The position numbers and the translations under genes are program-made. Below the pieces are notes generated by a model that saw only the letters and a list, made by a program, of their open reading frames with translations, searched no databases and was not told the origin of the DNA. A stretch of 64,000 bases of DNA from Alphaproteobacteria bacterium UBA6376. GTDB taxonomy: Bacteria; Pseudomonadota; Alphaproteobacteria; Rs-D84. The stretch is from the NCBI GenBank assembly GCA_002437665.1, contig DJQW01000001.1, positions 186,001 through 250,000 on the forward strand. Reading direction: 5' to 3'. How positions within the stretch are numbered: the first letter of the stretch is position 1; each line of letters opens with the position of its first letter. This document shows positions 14,042-22,596 of this stretch, piece by piece.

Positions 14042-16579
14042 ATGGAAAAACCAAAACTGACCCCCGTTATGCAACAGTACATGGATATGAAATCCGAAAA
14101 TCCAGATGCACTGTTGATGTTTCGGTTGGGGGACTTTTACGAATCTTTTTTCGAAGATGCAAAAATAATCAGCCAAAATTTGGGGCTGGTTTTAACGGCG
14201 CGTGGTACGGACGGCGATGGTGCGGACATTCCGATGTGCGGGATTCCATGGCATGCGGCGGACAATTATTTTGGCCGCTTGGTTCGCGCAGGGTTCAAGG
14301 TTGCGCTGGTTGAACAAATGGAAACCCCCGCGCAGGCCAAGGCGCGTGGTCATAAATACATAGAACGCAAAATCATTCGTGTTTTGACATCGGGGACATT
14401 GACCGATGAAAACTTGCTGACGCCGAAAAATTCTAATTTCTTGGTTGCGGTTGTACCAAATGCCGATGCATTTGATATCGCGGGTTGTGATATTTCAACG
14501 GGTGAATTTTTTGTTGGTCGCACCGCCGACGTATTGGACGATTTGGTTCGCATCAATCCGGCAGAGGTTATTTACCCCGAACGTGACGCGGAAACAGAAA
14601 CAATTCAGCACCTGCGTGATGTGTTCAAGACGACGCCGGTATACGAAAAACTGTATCACCGTGCGGACATTGACCAGATTGTATCGCGCGTATTTTCGGG
14701 CGCGATTGATGGCAATGCGGCGGCAACGCCCGCAATGTCTGCGATTCAAATTCTGGCGGGCTATTTATTTAATACCCAGCGTGATGCCATAACGACATTT
14801 CGTGCACCATACGTATTCAAATCAGGCGCGCAATTATTGATTGATTCTGCCACATGGCGCAGTTTGGAAATAGATGCCCCAATATCAGATGGCGGCGCAT
14901 GTTTGATTGATGTTCTGGATGTGACCAAAACCGCGGCTGGCGCGCGTAAATTGCGTGGTTATTTGCGCACATTGTCAGGCGACGCCACGGAAATTCGCAA
15001 TCGTCAGGAACATATTGGTCATATGATTTTGAACAGTGACGTTATGGCGATCGTTGCGGCGTCATTGGCGTCTGTACCGGATGTCGGGCGCAGTTTGACG
15101 CGCCTGTTGTCGGGACGCGGAACGCCACGCGATATGCGTCATGTTGCGGATTTCTTGATTGAATTGCCGAATTTCAAAATGATGGCCCCGCGTTTAGATG
15201 CTGGTCTGGCGGCGCAATTTGCGAATATAAATACGCATAATGATTTGGCAATAAAATTGTCGCATGCGTTGGCCGATGAATTACCGACATTTTTCCGTGA
15301 TGGCGGGGTTATACGTGATGGATTTGATGTCGCGCTGGACAATATGCGCGCATTGGACCACGGGGCCAAGGAAACAATCGCGGGCCTGCAATCACAGTAT
15401 GCAACGCAAACCGGCGTGCACACACTGAAAATCAAATACAACAATGTTCTGGGGTATTTTATCGAAGTGCCATCGGCACGTGCCGACGCGCTGATGATGC
15501 CAGAATCAGGATTTATACATCGCCAGACATTGGCGGGCAATATGCGTTTCACCACCGCGCAACTGATTGATTTGGACAATAATGTGCGCAGTGCAGCCGA
15601 ACGCGCGACAGGTATTGAAAATGATATTATTGCAAATCTGATTGCGGACATTCGTGCGATATCTGATGATTTGCTGTCTGTGGCGGATTTACTGGCGGAT
15701 TTGGATGTGTGGTATGCGCTGGCCACGGTGGCGCGTGATTATGGCTGGGTGCGCCCCAGTATTACCGACGACGGCGCGTTTGACATCGTGGGCGGGCGTC
15801 ACCCCGTGATTGAATCAGTATTGCGTACGCGTGGCGACAATTTCGTTAAAAACGATTGTAATTTGAACGTGCGTCCGATTGCATTACTGACCGGCCCGAA
15901 TATGGCGGGTAAATCAACATACTTGCGCCAGAATGCATTGATTGTTGTGCTGGCGCATTTGGGGTCGTTTGTGCCGGCATCGCGCGCGACGATTGGTATC
16001 TGTGACCAGTTATTCAGTCGTGTTGGTGCATCAGACAATCTGGCCGCGGGACAATCGACATTCATGGTAGAAATGAGCGAGACCGCCAACATCTTGCGTC
16101 GCGCGACCAAGAAATCATTTATCATTTTTGATGAAATTGGACGTGGTACGGCAACGTATGATGGTATGGCGATTGCGCAGGCGGTGTTGGAATATCTGGA
16201 CGAATTGTCACCACGCACATTGTTTGCCACGCACTATCATGAATTGACGGCATTGGTTGGCGATGATGAGGGGCGTTTGCATCATGTGTCGTGCCTGACC
16301 ATTGATGTACGTGAACATAACAACGATATCGTATTTATGCATAAAATTGTGGCGGGTGTTGCCAACCGTTCATACGGCATACACGTCGCCAAAATGGCGG
16401 GCATGCCGGCATCGGTTGTCGCCCGCGCAGAATCTGTTTTGGCCGGATTGGAGGGGGCGCGCACCACAACAGAAACTATCACACCAGAACCCATTGTTGC
16501 TGCCACAACGCCTGCACCGAAAAAGTCATCGCGTGTGATGCAGCCGAATGATACAACGCAACTGACGTTGTTCGGGTAA
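14042..16579 (+). CDS. mutS: DNA mismatch repair protein MutS
   Basis: 845 residues, full length. Mismatch-binding FYE motif at 32-34 (LGDFYESFF), Walker A GPNMAGKST (618-626), Walker B FIIFDEIGRGTATYDG and the dimer motif TLFATHYHELTAL. It recognises mispairs and starts repair with MutL, which is not in the window. The C-terminal Pro/Thr-rich region ends in QLTLFG, which fits a beta-clamp-binding peptide of the Q-L-x-L-F type. Overlaps nothing; followed 21 bases later by a gene of unknown function. Confidence 0.97.
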   Translation: MEKPKLTPVMQQYMDMKSENPDALLMFRLGDFYESFFEDAKIISQNLGLVLTARGTDGDGADIPMCGIPWHAADNYFGRLVRAGFKVALVEQMETPAQAKARGHKYIERKIIRVLTSGTLTDENLLTPKNSNFLVAVVPNADAFDIAGCDISTGEFFVGRTADVLDDLVRINPAEVIYPERDAETETIQHLRDVFKTTPVYEKLYHRADIDQIVSRVFSGAIDGNAAATPAMSAIQILAGYLFNTQRDAITTFRAPYVFKSGAQLLIDSATWRSLEIDAPISDGGACLIDVLDVTKTAAGARKLRGYLRTLSGDATEIRNRQEHIGHMILNSDVMAIVAASLASVPDVGRSLTRLLSGRGTPRDMRHVADFLIELPNFKMMAPRLDAGLAAQFANINTHNDLAIKLSHALADELPTFFRDGGVIRDGFDVALDNMRALDHGAKETIAGLQSQYATQTGVHTLKIKYNNVLGYFIEVPSARADALMMPESGFIHRQTLAGNMRFTTAQLIDLDNNVRSAAERATGIENDIIANLIADIRAISDDLLSVADLLADLDVWYALATVARDYGWVRPSITDDGAFDIVGGRHPVIESVLRTRGDNFVKNDCNLNVRPIALLTGPNMAGKSTYLRQNALIVVLAHLGSFVPASRATIGICDQLFSRVGASDNLAAGQSTFMVEMSETANILRRATKKSFIIFDEIGRGTATYDGMAIAQAVLEYLDELSPRTLFATHYHELTALVGDDEGRLHHVSCLTIDVREHNNDIVFMHKIVAGVANRSYGIHVAKMAGMPASVVARAESVLAGLEGARTTTETITPEPIVAATTPAPKKSSRVMQPNDTTQLTLFG

Positions 16580-16600
16580 AGAACCAAAGGACGCCCCCAC

Positions 16601-17086
16601 ATGAAGACCAGAGTAAAAATCGCATTCAAAACACCGTTTTATGAACCAAATTATGCCGAGTTTTACAATCCACTGGTTCTGACAGAATTTTTGCGCCATT
16701 TGGATTTTATGAAAACGCACGTTGCAACGCATTTGACGGTCGGTATGCCGGAAATTCAACTGGGGTTGCGTACGATTGTGCACGATGGCGGCAATGAATA
16801 TATTTCAAAGGTTGCGTGGTCTGCGCGCCTGCTGGTCGGGCGCGATGTTCGCACCCATGGCATGCGGGTGTTTGCAACCGTTCCGATGGACGCGCCACTG
16901 CGTCTGGAAAATGGTGACGTTGCGCGCCAGTGGCGTGAAATATTGGTCGATACGTCGAAATACAGCGCGGTTATTGATAACGCGACAATGACACAACTGT
17001 GGCCGCGTTGCCGCAAAGATAAAACAGAATTTGCGCGGTTTATGACCGAATTTGCCCGCGCACAGAGCAAAATAAAGCGTCGTTAA
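16601..17086 (+). CDS. Conserved hypothetical protein between mutS and truB
   Basis: 161 residues, not recognised. No signal peptide or membrane segment. The middle (about 62-105: NEYISKVAWSARLLVGRD...MRVFATVPMD) looks like mixed alpha/beta, and the C-terminus is basic (AQSKIKRR). The truB start codon abuts its stop, so translation may be coupled. In many genomes rbfA occupies the position before truB, but I see no RbfA motifs here. It may be lineage-specific. Codon use matches its neighbours, so it looks like a real resident gene. Confidence 0.7.
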   Translation: MKTRVKIAFKTPFYEPNYAEFYNPLVLTEFLRHLDFMKTHVATHLTVGMPEIQLGLRTIVHDGGNEYISKVAWSARLLVGRDVRTHGMRVFATVPMDAPLRLENGDVARQWREILVDTSKYSAVIDNATMTQLWPRCRKDKTEFARFMTEFARAQSKIKRR

Positions 17087-17962
17087 ATGGCATGTGGTTG
17101 GATTATTTTGGACAAAGAAAGTGGCCTGTTCAGTCGCACGGCCAGCACGCGTGTCGCACGCCTGTTTGGGGCGCGTACGTCGGGGCATATCGGTACACTT
17201 GACCCAATGGCGTCGGGTGTGTTGCCGATTGCGGTTGGTGCGGCAACCAAAATGATACCATTTGTCGAAGACGCACATGAAAACATCAAAGAATACCTGT
17301 TTTCTATGCGGTTTGGCGTCGCCACTGACACACTGGACATCACAGGCCGCGAAACCCTGCGTAATGATTTTACGCCAACGGTCGATGCTGTGATGGGCGC
17401 GTTGCCCCAATTTATAGGGGAAATTTCCCAAATTCCGCCGGCATACAGCGCGGTGCACATCGCGGGGCGGCGCGCATATGAATTGGCGCGTGGGGGTATG
17501 AACGCCGCGCCCGCACCGCGTAATGTGCATATCTATGCACTGGAATTTCTGGGGCGTGACGGGTCTGATTGGAATTTTCGCCTGCGGTGCAGTCGTGGGA
17601 CATATGTCCGCGCATTGGTGCGTGATATCGCGCAGGCGGTCGGGGCCATCGCCACGACAACGATGATACGTCGCACCCAATCGGGCGGTTTTGATATAAA
17701 AAATGCGGTGACACTTGATTTTCTGGAAAAACTGGTCAATAATGGCACAGATATCAAGGATTTCTTGAAATCACCAGACCATGGACTGGGGGACATTCCG
17801 GTTGTGTGTCTGGACGATAAATCTGCCGATTTATATAAAAACGGTGGGTTTATTCAAACGGGTGATGTGGCCGGTCTGCGCCGCGTTTATTCTGGTGATG
17901 TGTTCATTGGAATAGGGCGAATTGACGATACCGGTATGCTGCGCCCCAAACGAACAATTTAA
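17087..17962 (+). CDS. truB: tRNA pseudouridine-55 synthase TruB
   Basis: 291 residues. Converts U55 of the T-arm of most tRNAs to pseudouridine. Catalytic Asp39 lies in GHIGTLDPMASGVLP (33-47). Also seen: PPAYSAVHIAGRRAYELAR and the RNA-binding CSRGTYVRALVRDIAQ. The gene order truB-rpsO-pnp is the standard bacterial one; the usual upstream nusA-infB half sits about 11 kb downstream in this window. Confidence 0.95.
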   Translation: MACGWIILDKESGLFSRTASTRVARLFGARTSGHIGTLDPMASGVLPIAVGAATKMIPFVEDAHENIKEYLFSMRFGVATDTLDITGRETLRNDFTPTVDAVMGALPQFIGEISQIPPAYSAVHIAGRRAYELARGGMNAAPAPRNVHIYALEFLGRDGSDWNFRLRCSRGTYVRALVRDIAQAVGAIATTTMIRRTQSGGFDIKNAVTLDFLEKLVNNGTDIKDFLKSPDHGLGDIPVVCLDDKSADLYKNGGFIQTGDVAGLRRVYSGDVFIGIGRIDDTGMLRPKRTI

Positions 17963-17983
17963 CGACAAACAAAGGAAAATATA

Positions 17984-18256
17984 ATGTCCGTTACAAAAGA
18001 GAAAAAGAGCGAATTGATCGCCGCTTTCAAAACAACAGAAAAAGATAATGGCGGTTCCGCTGCATCTCAGGTTGCTGTTTTGACAGAACGTATTCGCAAT
18101 TTGACCCAGCACATGAAAGAAAACCACAAAGATGAACACTCTAAACGTGGTTTGTTGTTGATGGTAAACCGCCGCAAGAAACTGTTGACGTACATCAAAA
18201 AGAACAGTGTTGCTGAATACGAAGAACTGATTAAAAAATTAGGTCTGCGTAAATAA
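17984..18256 (+). CDS. rpsO: 30S ribosomal protein S15
   Basis: 90 residues, one more than usual. Binds 16S rRNA helix 22 and helps nucleate the 30S platform. Family blocks are clear: TEKDNGGSAASQVAVLTERIRNLTQHMKENHKD and RRKKLLTYIKK. An AAAGGAAAA site precedes the ATG. A strong terminator follows, with pnp expressed from its own promoter beyond it. Confidence 0.97.
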   Translation: MSVTKEKKSELIAAFKTTEKDNGGSAASQVAVLTERIRNLTQHMKENHKDEHSKRGLLLMVNRRKKLLTYIKKNSVAEYEELIKKLGLRK

Positions 18257-18257
18257 T

Positions 18258-18285
18258 AGATCCCGCCATGTGGCGGGATTTTTAT
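18258..18285 (+). terminator. Terminator after rpsO
   Basis: Stem atcccgcca/tggcgggat (18260-18279) followed by a T-rich tail. Confidence 0.88.
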
Positions 18286-18312
18286 TGCATTGACGCAAAT
18301 ATCATTTATAAT
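18285..18312 (+). promoter_or_regulatory. Promoter of pnp
   Basis: TTGCAT (18285-18290), 16-base spacer, TATAAT (18307-18312). It starts right after the rpsO terminator and gives a leader of about 100 bases. Confidence 0.65.
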
Positions 18313-18342
18313 CAAATGGTGCGAAGGGGAAATTGTTCATTC

Positions 18343-18363
18343 TTGCATTTTGCGTGAATGCAA
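18343..18363 (+). promoter_or_regulatory. Leader hairpin of pnp
   Basis: ttgcatt/aatgcaa stem with a ttgcgtg loop in the 5' untranslated region. In enterobacteria a pnp leader stem-loop is cut by RNase III for autoregulation; a similar role here is an inference from position only. Confidence 0.4.
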
Positions 18364-18422
18364 AAACGAATAATTTTTCTTCGCATTGAATAACAAACTT
18401 ACAAAACGAATGGAGAAAAATA

Positions 18423-20591
18423 ATGTTGTTTGGTTTATTTGATAAAGGTGAACGCACGCATTTGAATAATCCTGTTGTGGTCGAAGTGCCATATGGTGAC
18501 GAAGTGTTGCGTTTGGAAACAGGTCGCATGGCGAAACAGGCCAACGGTGCTGTTTTGGCGACAATGGGCGGTACAATGGTATTGGCAACCGTCTGTGCGG
18601 AAAAGACCGCTGTCGAAGGTCAGGATTTCTTTCCACTGACTGTTGATTATCAGGAAAAATTTGCATCTGCTGGTCGTATTCCAGGGTCACGTGACAGACG
18701 TGAAGGCAAGGCATCAACCGCCGAAACATTGATTGCGCGTTTGATTGACCGCCCAATTCGTCCACTGTTCCCAGAAACATTCAAGAACAAGGTTCAGATT
18801 ATCGCACAAACGTTTTCGTATGATAAAAAGAACCAGCCAGATATCTTGGCGATGATTGCGTCATCTGCGGCGTTGGCATTGTCGGGCGTTCCATTTGCGG
18901 GCCCAATCGGTGCGGCACGTGTTGGTTACATGGACGGCAAATATATCTTGAACCCTTCGAAAAAGGTTACCGAAGATTCTGAAATGGATTTGGTCGTTGC
19001 GGCAACCAAAGACGGTGTTCTGATGGTTGAATCTGAAATCGGCGAATTGGACGAAAAAACAACATTGGGTGCGGTGAAATTTGGTTTTGATGCGCAACAG
19101 GTTGTGATTCAGGCAATCAACGAATTGACCGAAAAATGTGGAAAGGAACGTTGGGCAACACCTGAAAAGTCCGCTGAATATATCGCAATGGAATCTGATT
19201 TTGAACGCTTTGCGGGCGACATTGAAAGCGCGCTGCAAATCAAGGAAAAACTGGTTCGTTTGGACACATTGGCGGGCATTCATTCCGCGGCCAAGGCACG
19301 TATTCCAGAATTGTTCCCAGATACAACAACGGCAACATCTACATTGGAATCATTTGCAGATGAAATCGTTGAAAACATCACTGCACGCATTATGCGCGGC
19401 AACATCTTGGCGGGCAAACCACGTATTGATGGCCGTGATACAAAAACCGTACGTCCAATCGAAATTGAACTGGGCGTATTGCCTCGTGCACACGGTTCTG
19501 CATTGTTCACCCGCGGTGAAACACAGGCATTGGTGTCATTGACATTGGGTGGCGGCAAAGATGCATTGCCACTGGAATCATTGGACGGTGCCGAAGAACG
19601 CGACTTTATCTTGAACTATAATTTCCCAGGTTACTCTGTGGGCGAGGCCAAGGGGCTGAAATCCCCAGGGCGTCGTGAATTGGGTCACGGTAATTTGGCA
19701 TGGCGTGCGTTGCACCCAATGGTGCCAAGTCGTGAAAAGTTCGACTATGTAATCCGCGTTGTGTCCGATATTTTGGAATCCAACGGTTCATCGTCAATGG
19801 CGACAACATGTGGCGCAACATTGGCAATGATGGACGGTGGTGTTCCATTGACACGTCCGGTTGCGGGTATCGCCATGGGCTTGATAAAAGAGGGCGATGA
19901 TTACGCAATCTTGACCGATATTTTGGGCGACGAAGACCACTTGGGCGACATGGACTTCAAGGTAACAGGTACTGATCGTGGTATTACTGCATTGCAGATG
20001 GATATCAAAATCACATCTATTACATTTGAAATCATGGAAAAGGCATTGGCACAGGCAAAAGATGGCCGTATGCACATCTTGGGCAAGATTGAAAAAGCAA
20101 TCAAAGCCCCACGCGACCACGTGTCTGAATATGCCCCACAGGCATACACCATGAAAATCAACCCAGACAAGGTTCGTGATGTTATCGGCAAGGGTGGCAG
20201 TGTGATTCAGGCACTGACACGTGAAACCAATACCCAGATTGATTTGGTCGACGATGGTACAATCAAAATCATGGCCACAACCAAGGAAGAAGCCGACGAC
20301 GCCATCGCGCGTATCAAAGAAATCGTCGCCGAACCAGAGGTTGGCATGATTTACGAAGGCACTGTATCTGGTGTCAAAGATTTCGGTCTGTTTGTAAAAA
20401 TCTTGAACGGTTTTGAATCTATGGTTCACATTTCTGAAATCACCGGCGAACGCATTGCCAAGATTGAAGATACCAAGATTCACGAAGGCGACAAGGTTTA
20501 CGTCCGTTATCTGGGCGCAGACAAACGTGGCAAAACACGTATGTCTATGGTCGGTATTGACCAAAAAACAGGTCGCGAAATCGCTGACTAG
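18423..20591 (+). CDS. pnp: Polyribonucleotide nucleotidyltransferase (PNPase)
   Basis: 722 residues, full length. Phosphorolytic 3'-5' exoribonuclease of the mRNA degradosome. Two RNase PH-like domains (first from about residue 10; second with RAHGSALFTRGETQAL and GRRELGHGNLAWRAL) are followed by a KH domain (about 555-615, INPDKVRDVIGKGGSVIQAL) and an S1 domain (about 628-700, IYEGTVSGVKDFGLFVKI). A GGAGA site lies before the ATG. The long leader with a hairpin suggests autoregulation. Confidence 0.97.
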   Translation: MLFGLFDKGERTHLNNPVVVEVPYGDEVLRLETGRMAKQANGAVLATMGGTMVLATVCAEKTAVEGQDFFPLTVDYQEKFASAGRIPGSRDRREGKASTAETLIARLIDRPIRPLFPETFKNKVQIIAQTFSYDKKNQPDILAMIASSAALALSGVPFAGPIGAARVGYMDGKYILNPSKKVTEDSEMDLVVAATKDGVLMVESEIGELDEKTTLGAVKFGFDAQQVVIQAINELTEKCGKERWATPEKSAEYIAMESDFERFAGDIESALQIKEKLVRLDTLAGIHSAAKARIPELFPDTTTATSTLESFADEIVENITARIMRGNILAGKPRIDGRDTKTVRPIEIELGVLPRAHGSALFTRGETQALVSLTLGGGKDALPLESLDGAEERDFILNYNFPGYSVGEAKGLKSPGRRELGHGNLAWRALHPMVPSREKFDYVIRVVSDILESNGSSSMATTCGATLAMMDGGVPLTRPVAGIAMGLIKEGDDYAILTDILGDEDHLGDMDFKVTGTDRGITALQMDIKITSITFEIMEKALAQAKDGRMHILGKIEKAIKAPRDHVSEYAPQAYTMKINPDKVRDVIGKGGSVIQALTRETNTQIDLVDDGTIKIMATTKEEADDAIARIKEIVAEPEVGMIYEGTVSGVKDFGLFVKILNGFESMVHISEITGERIAKIEDTKIHEGDKVYVRYLGADKRGKTRMSMVGIDQKTGREIAD

Positions 20592-20603
20592 TATATGATT
20601 GGT

Positions 20604-20632
20604 TGCGCCCCTGAAATACGGGGCGCATTTAG
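20604..20632 (+). terminator. Possible weak terminator after pnp
   Basis: Eight-base stem tgcgcccc/ggggcgca with a seven-base loop, but only a short T-tail. Confidence 0.55.
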
Positions 20633-20653
20633 TGCTTGGGGGGGATTTTACAC

Positions 20654-20953
20654 ATGGATATGGAAAATTTAATGGCACAGGCCGCCGAATTGCAAAACAA
20701 GGTATCGGCCGCACAGGAAAAATTGGGCTCTATGCGCATTGGCGGGATTGCCGAAAATGGTGCATGCGTGGTCACATTATCTGGCAAATATGATATGTTG
20801 GGGATTTCTATTCGCCCCGATATGGTATCGCGTGGCGCAGATGGAATTGCCCGCTTGGTTATGACGGCATATGCCGACGCCAAGGCCAAGGCAGACGCCG
20901 TAATTGACGAAGTTATGGGCGAAGCCACCGCGGGAATGCCGATGCCAGAATAA
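20654..20953 (+). CDS. ybaB: YbaB/EbfC-family nucleoid-associated protein
   Basis: 99 residues. Small DNA-binding protein of the YbaB family (MDMENLMAQAAELQNKVSAAQEKL, then a central beta sheet and ATAGMPMPE at the end). The ATG at 20654 is preceded by a G-rich ribosome site. Usually ybaB sits beside dnaX and recR; here dnaX is 29 kb away on the other strand. Overlaps nothing; a tRNA gene follows. Confidence 0.88.
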   Translation: MDMENLMAQAAELQNKVSAAQEKLGSMRIGGIAENGACVVTLSGKYDMLGISIRPDMVSRGADGIARLVMTAYADAKAKADAVIDEVMGEATAGMPMPE

Positions 20954-20958
20954 AAAAC

Positions 20959-20987
20959 TGGACAAACACAAAAAAATCATTTATGAT
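20959..20987 (+). promoter_or_regulatory. Promoter of the tRNA-Val gene
   Basis: TGGACA, exactly 17 bases, TATGAT; the expected start point is about five bases before the mature tRNA. Confidence 0.75.
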
Positions 20988-20998
20988 TTGCCAGCTTT

Positions 20999-21075
20999 GG
21001 ATGTTTAGCTCAGTTGATTAGAGCATCTCGTTTACACCGAGAGGGTCGGGGGTTTGAGTCCCTCAACATCCACCA
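20999..21075 (+). tRNA. tRNA-Val (anticodon TAC)
   Basis: 77 bases with CCA encoded. Acceptor stem ggatgtt/aacatcc pairs perfectly. D-arm agctcagttgattagagc, anticodon stem tctcg/cgaga with loop tttacac (anticodon TAC, reads GUA and probably other valine codons), T-arm gggggtttgagtccctc. Followed by its own terminator. The last 17 bases are duplicated 160 bases downstream. Confidence 0.95.
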
Positions 21076-21079
21076 AAAA

Positions 21080-21110
21080 TTCAACCGCCATTTATGGCGG
21101 TTTAATTTTT
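21080..21110 (+). terminator. Terminator after tRNA-Val
   Basis: aaccgccatttatggcggtt hairpin and T-run. The whole 31-base stretch is repeated exactly at 21318-21348. Confidence 0.85.
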
Positions 21111-21317
21111 GGCTTGGGGTTGCGGACGAAAACCCCGGGGTTTGACAATGAGTAAGTGAAAACAAGCGTGGCGCAGTTTGAACGCTAACGAATGCCCCGC
21201 AGGCGTATGCCGAGGGAATCCCTCAACATCCACCACCTATTCCCCTCCATCGGAGGGGTGTTTTTATGCTGTGCATAAAAACGGGGAGGGTTGACGCACC
21301 AATCCCGAACCGCCGAT
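21111..21317. other. Probable insertion scar at the tRNA-Val 3' end
   Basis: No gene found. The stretch lies between two exact copies of a 31-base terminator and contains a second copy of the tRNA 3' end (21219-21235) plus an extra hairpin terminator (cccctccatcggagggg, 21242-21258, then a T-run). This arrangement suggests an integrative element once used the tRNA gene and was later lost. No integrase remains. Confidence 0.5.
21219..21235 (+). repeat. Displaced 17-base copy of the tRNA-Val 3' end (att-like)
   Basis: tccctcaacatccacca, identical to 21059-21075 at the end of the functional tRNA, in direct orientation. Typical of the attR-like end left by site-specific integration into a tRNA. 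Confidence 0.6.
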
Positions 21318-21348
21318 TTCAACCGCCATTTATGGCGGTTTAATTTTT
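21318..21348 (+). terminator. Second copy of the tRNA terminator
   Basis: Exact 31-base duplicate of 21080-21110, at the far end of the scar. Confidence 0.75.
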
Positions 21349-21560
21349 AGAGAGCAACGCGCAGAGAGCAATGAATGTGTCCGCCGATGGCGGACAAGTT
21401 TAATTTACTGGATTGCTTCGTTACACTCGCAATGACAAAAGAGCTAGAATCTCTGTCATTGCGAGCAAGCGTAGCGACGCGCGGCAATCCAGTTTATCTT
21501 ATGTTGCGCGCAGCGCACAAAATTTGCTCTTTGCTCTCTGCGCGTTGCTCTTTCTTTACG
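21349..21560. repeat. Composite intergenic repeat, copy 4
   Basis: agagagcaa tandem, hairpin gtccgccgatggcggac (21379-21395), core palindrome 21408-21492 (same orientation as copy 1, short spacer), gcgcgcagcgcac segment and ttgctct tandem (21520-21553). No gene. Confidence 0.8.
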
Positions 21561-21620
21561 TTCTTGCACACCTGATTTTTTGTGCTACAATATGCGCCGA
21601 ACATCAAAGGAGAAATTATA

Positions 21621-22268
21621 ATGAAGAAATATGCAATTTTAGCGGCACTGGCGACCGTTTTGTCGGGCTGTGCGACCACCAATCCATACACCGGCGAATC
21701 GCAAACGTCCAAGGCCGTATGGGGCACTGCAATCGGTGCGGCAACGGGTGCGGCGACCGGCGCATTGGTTTCTGGTAATCGTGGCAAGGGCGCATTGGTT
21801 GGCGGTCTGGCGGGCGCGGCCGTGGGGGGTGGCGTTGGTTACTATCTGGACGTGCAAGAGGCCGAATTACGCCAAGAATTGGCATCAACCGGTGTCAGCG
21901 TCGTCCGCGACAGCGACAGCATTCGTTTGGTAATGCCGGGCAACATCACGTTCAAAACAGATTCTGCGGACATCAATGCGGGATTCTATGCAACATTGAA
22001 CTCGGTGGCCAAGGTTTTGAATAAATACAGCAATTCAACCGTCATGGTATCGGGCTATACCGACAGCACGGGCAGTGCGGATTACAACCAGACCCTGTCG
22101 CGCAATCGTGCAAACGCGGTTGCAGCGTATTTGCAAGGTCAAGGCGTCAAGGCATCGCGCTTTGAAATTTTGGGCATGGGATCGTCCAACCCAATCGCAT
22201 CGAATGCCGACGCGGCGGGCCGTCAACAGAACAGACGTGTTGAAATCAAAATCATTCCAAATAAATAA
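21621..22268 (+). CDS. OmpA-family lipoprotein with glycine zipper
   Basis: 215 residues from the ATG at 21621, which has an AAAGGAG site. Signal peptide with lipobox VLSGC (Cys17). A glycine-zipper segment (about 32-78, with GAATGAATGAL and GGLAGAAVGGGVGYYLD) probably inserts in or lies on a membrane. An OmpA peptidoglycan-binding domain follows (about 105-215, VSGYTDSTGSADYNQTLSRNRANAV and GRQQNRRVEIKI). The layout is like YiaD-type outer-membrane lipoproteins, which tie the outer membrane to the wall. Confidence 0.88.
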   Translation: MKKYAILAALATVLSGCATTNPYTGESQTSKAVWGTAIGAATGAATGALVSGNRGKGALVGGLAGAAVGGGVGYYLDVQEAELRQELASTGVSVVRDSDSIRLVMPGNITFKTDSADINAGFYATLNSVAKVLNKYSNSTVMVSGYTDSTGSADYNQTLSRNRANAVAAYLQGQGVKASRFEILGMGSSNPIASNADAAGRQQNRRVEIKIIPNK

Positions 22269-22297
22269 AAAAACGGGGCATTTGCCCCGTTTTTTTA
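22266..22297 (+). terminator. Terminator after the OmpA-like lipoprotein
   Basis: acggggcatttgccccgt hairpin with long A and T runs. Confidence 0.88.
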
Positions 22298-22349
22298 TGA
22301 AAACAAATTTAACCTTTATTTTTCATAAATAATCAGGTATCATTCTGGA

Positions 22350-22576
22350 TGAATCTGCAAGGGATTGTAGGTTCGGGACTTAGAACATCCCCGCATCACA
22401 CGGCGCAGGCGCGTCGTAATCCGTATGCGGTGCATTTGCGCCGTTATTTTTACCCAGACCAGTTGGTCGGGGTTCCGTGTGATATACAACAGGTTTTACC
22501 AAAATCGCGCGGGGGCATTTGTGAGTGCTTGTTCTAAGACCCCGACCGCCAATTTCCCTTGTGGCGGTTTATTTTT
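22350..22576 (+). ncRNA. Candidate structured noncoding RNA
   Basis: About 200 bases with nested pairing and its own terminator. Closing helix: cttagaaca (22379-22387) pairs perfectly with tgttctaag (22530-22538), extended by tcggg/cccga flanks. Second helix: atcacacgg (22395-22403) with ccgtgtgat (22475-22483), perfect nine base pairs. Inside, a hairpin acccagacc-agtt-ggtcggggt (22452-22473) and a ggcgc/gcgcc pairing. It ends in a terminator accgcca/tggcggt plus T-run (22545-22576). A TATCAT box lies at 22338. It may be 6S-like RNA given the long closing helix, but I did not recognise a family; a leader of the following gene is the alternative. Confidence 0.55.
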
Positions 22577-22596
22577 GTCCAAAAAAGGGAAATATA

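Noticed and set aside
22525..22596. N-terminal extension of the glycosyltransferase
   Set aside because: The extension runs through the RNA terminator; the ATG at 22597 has a ribosome site and begins the SVIIPAYN motif.
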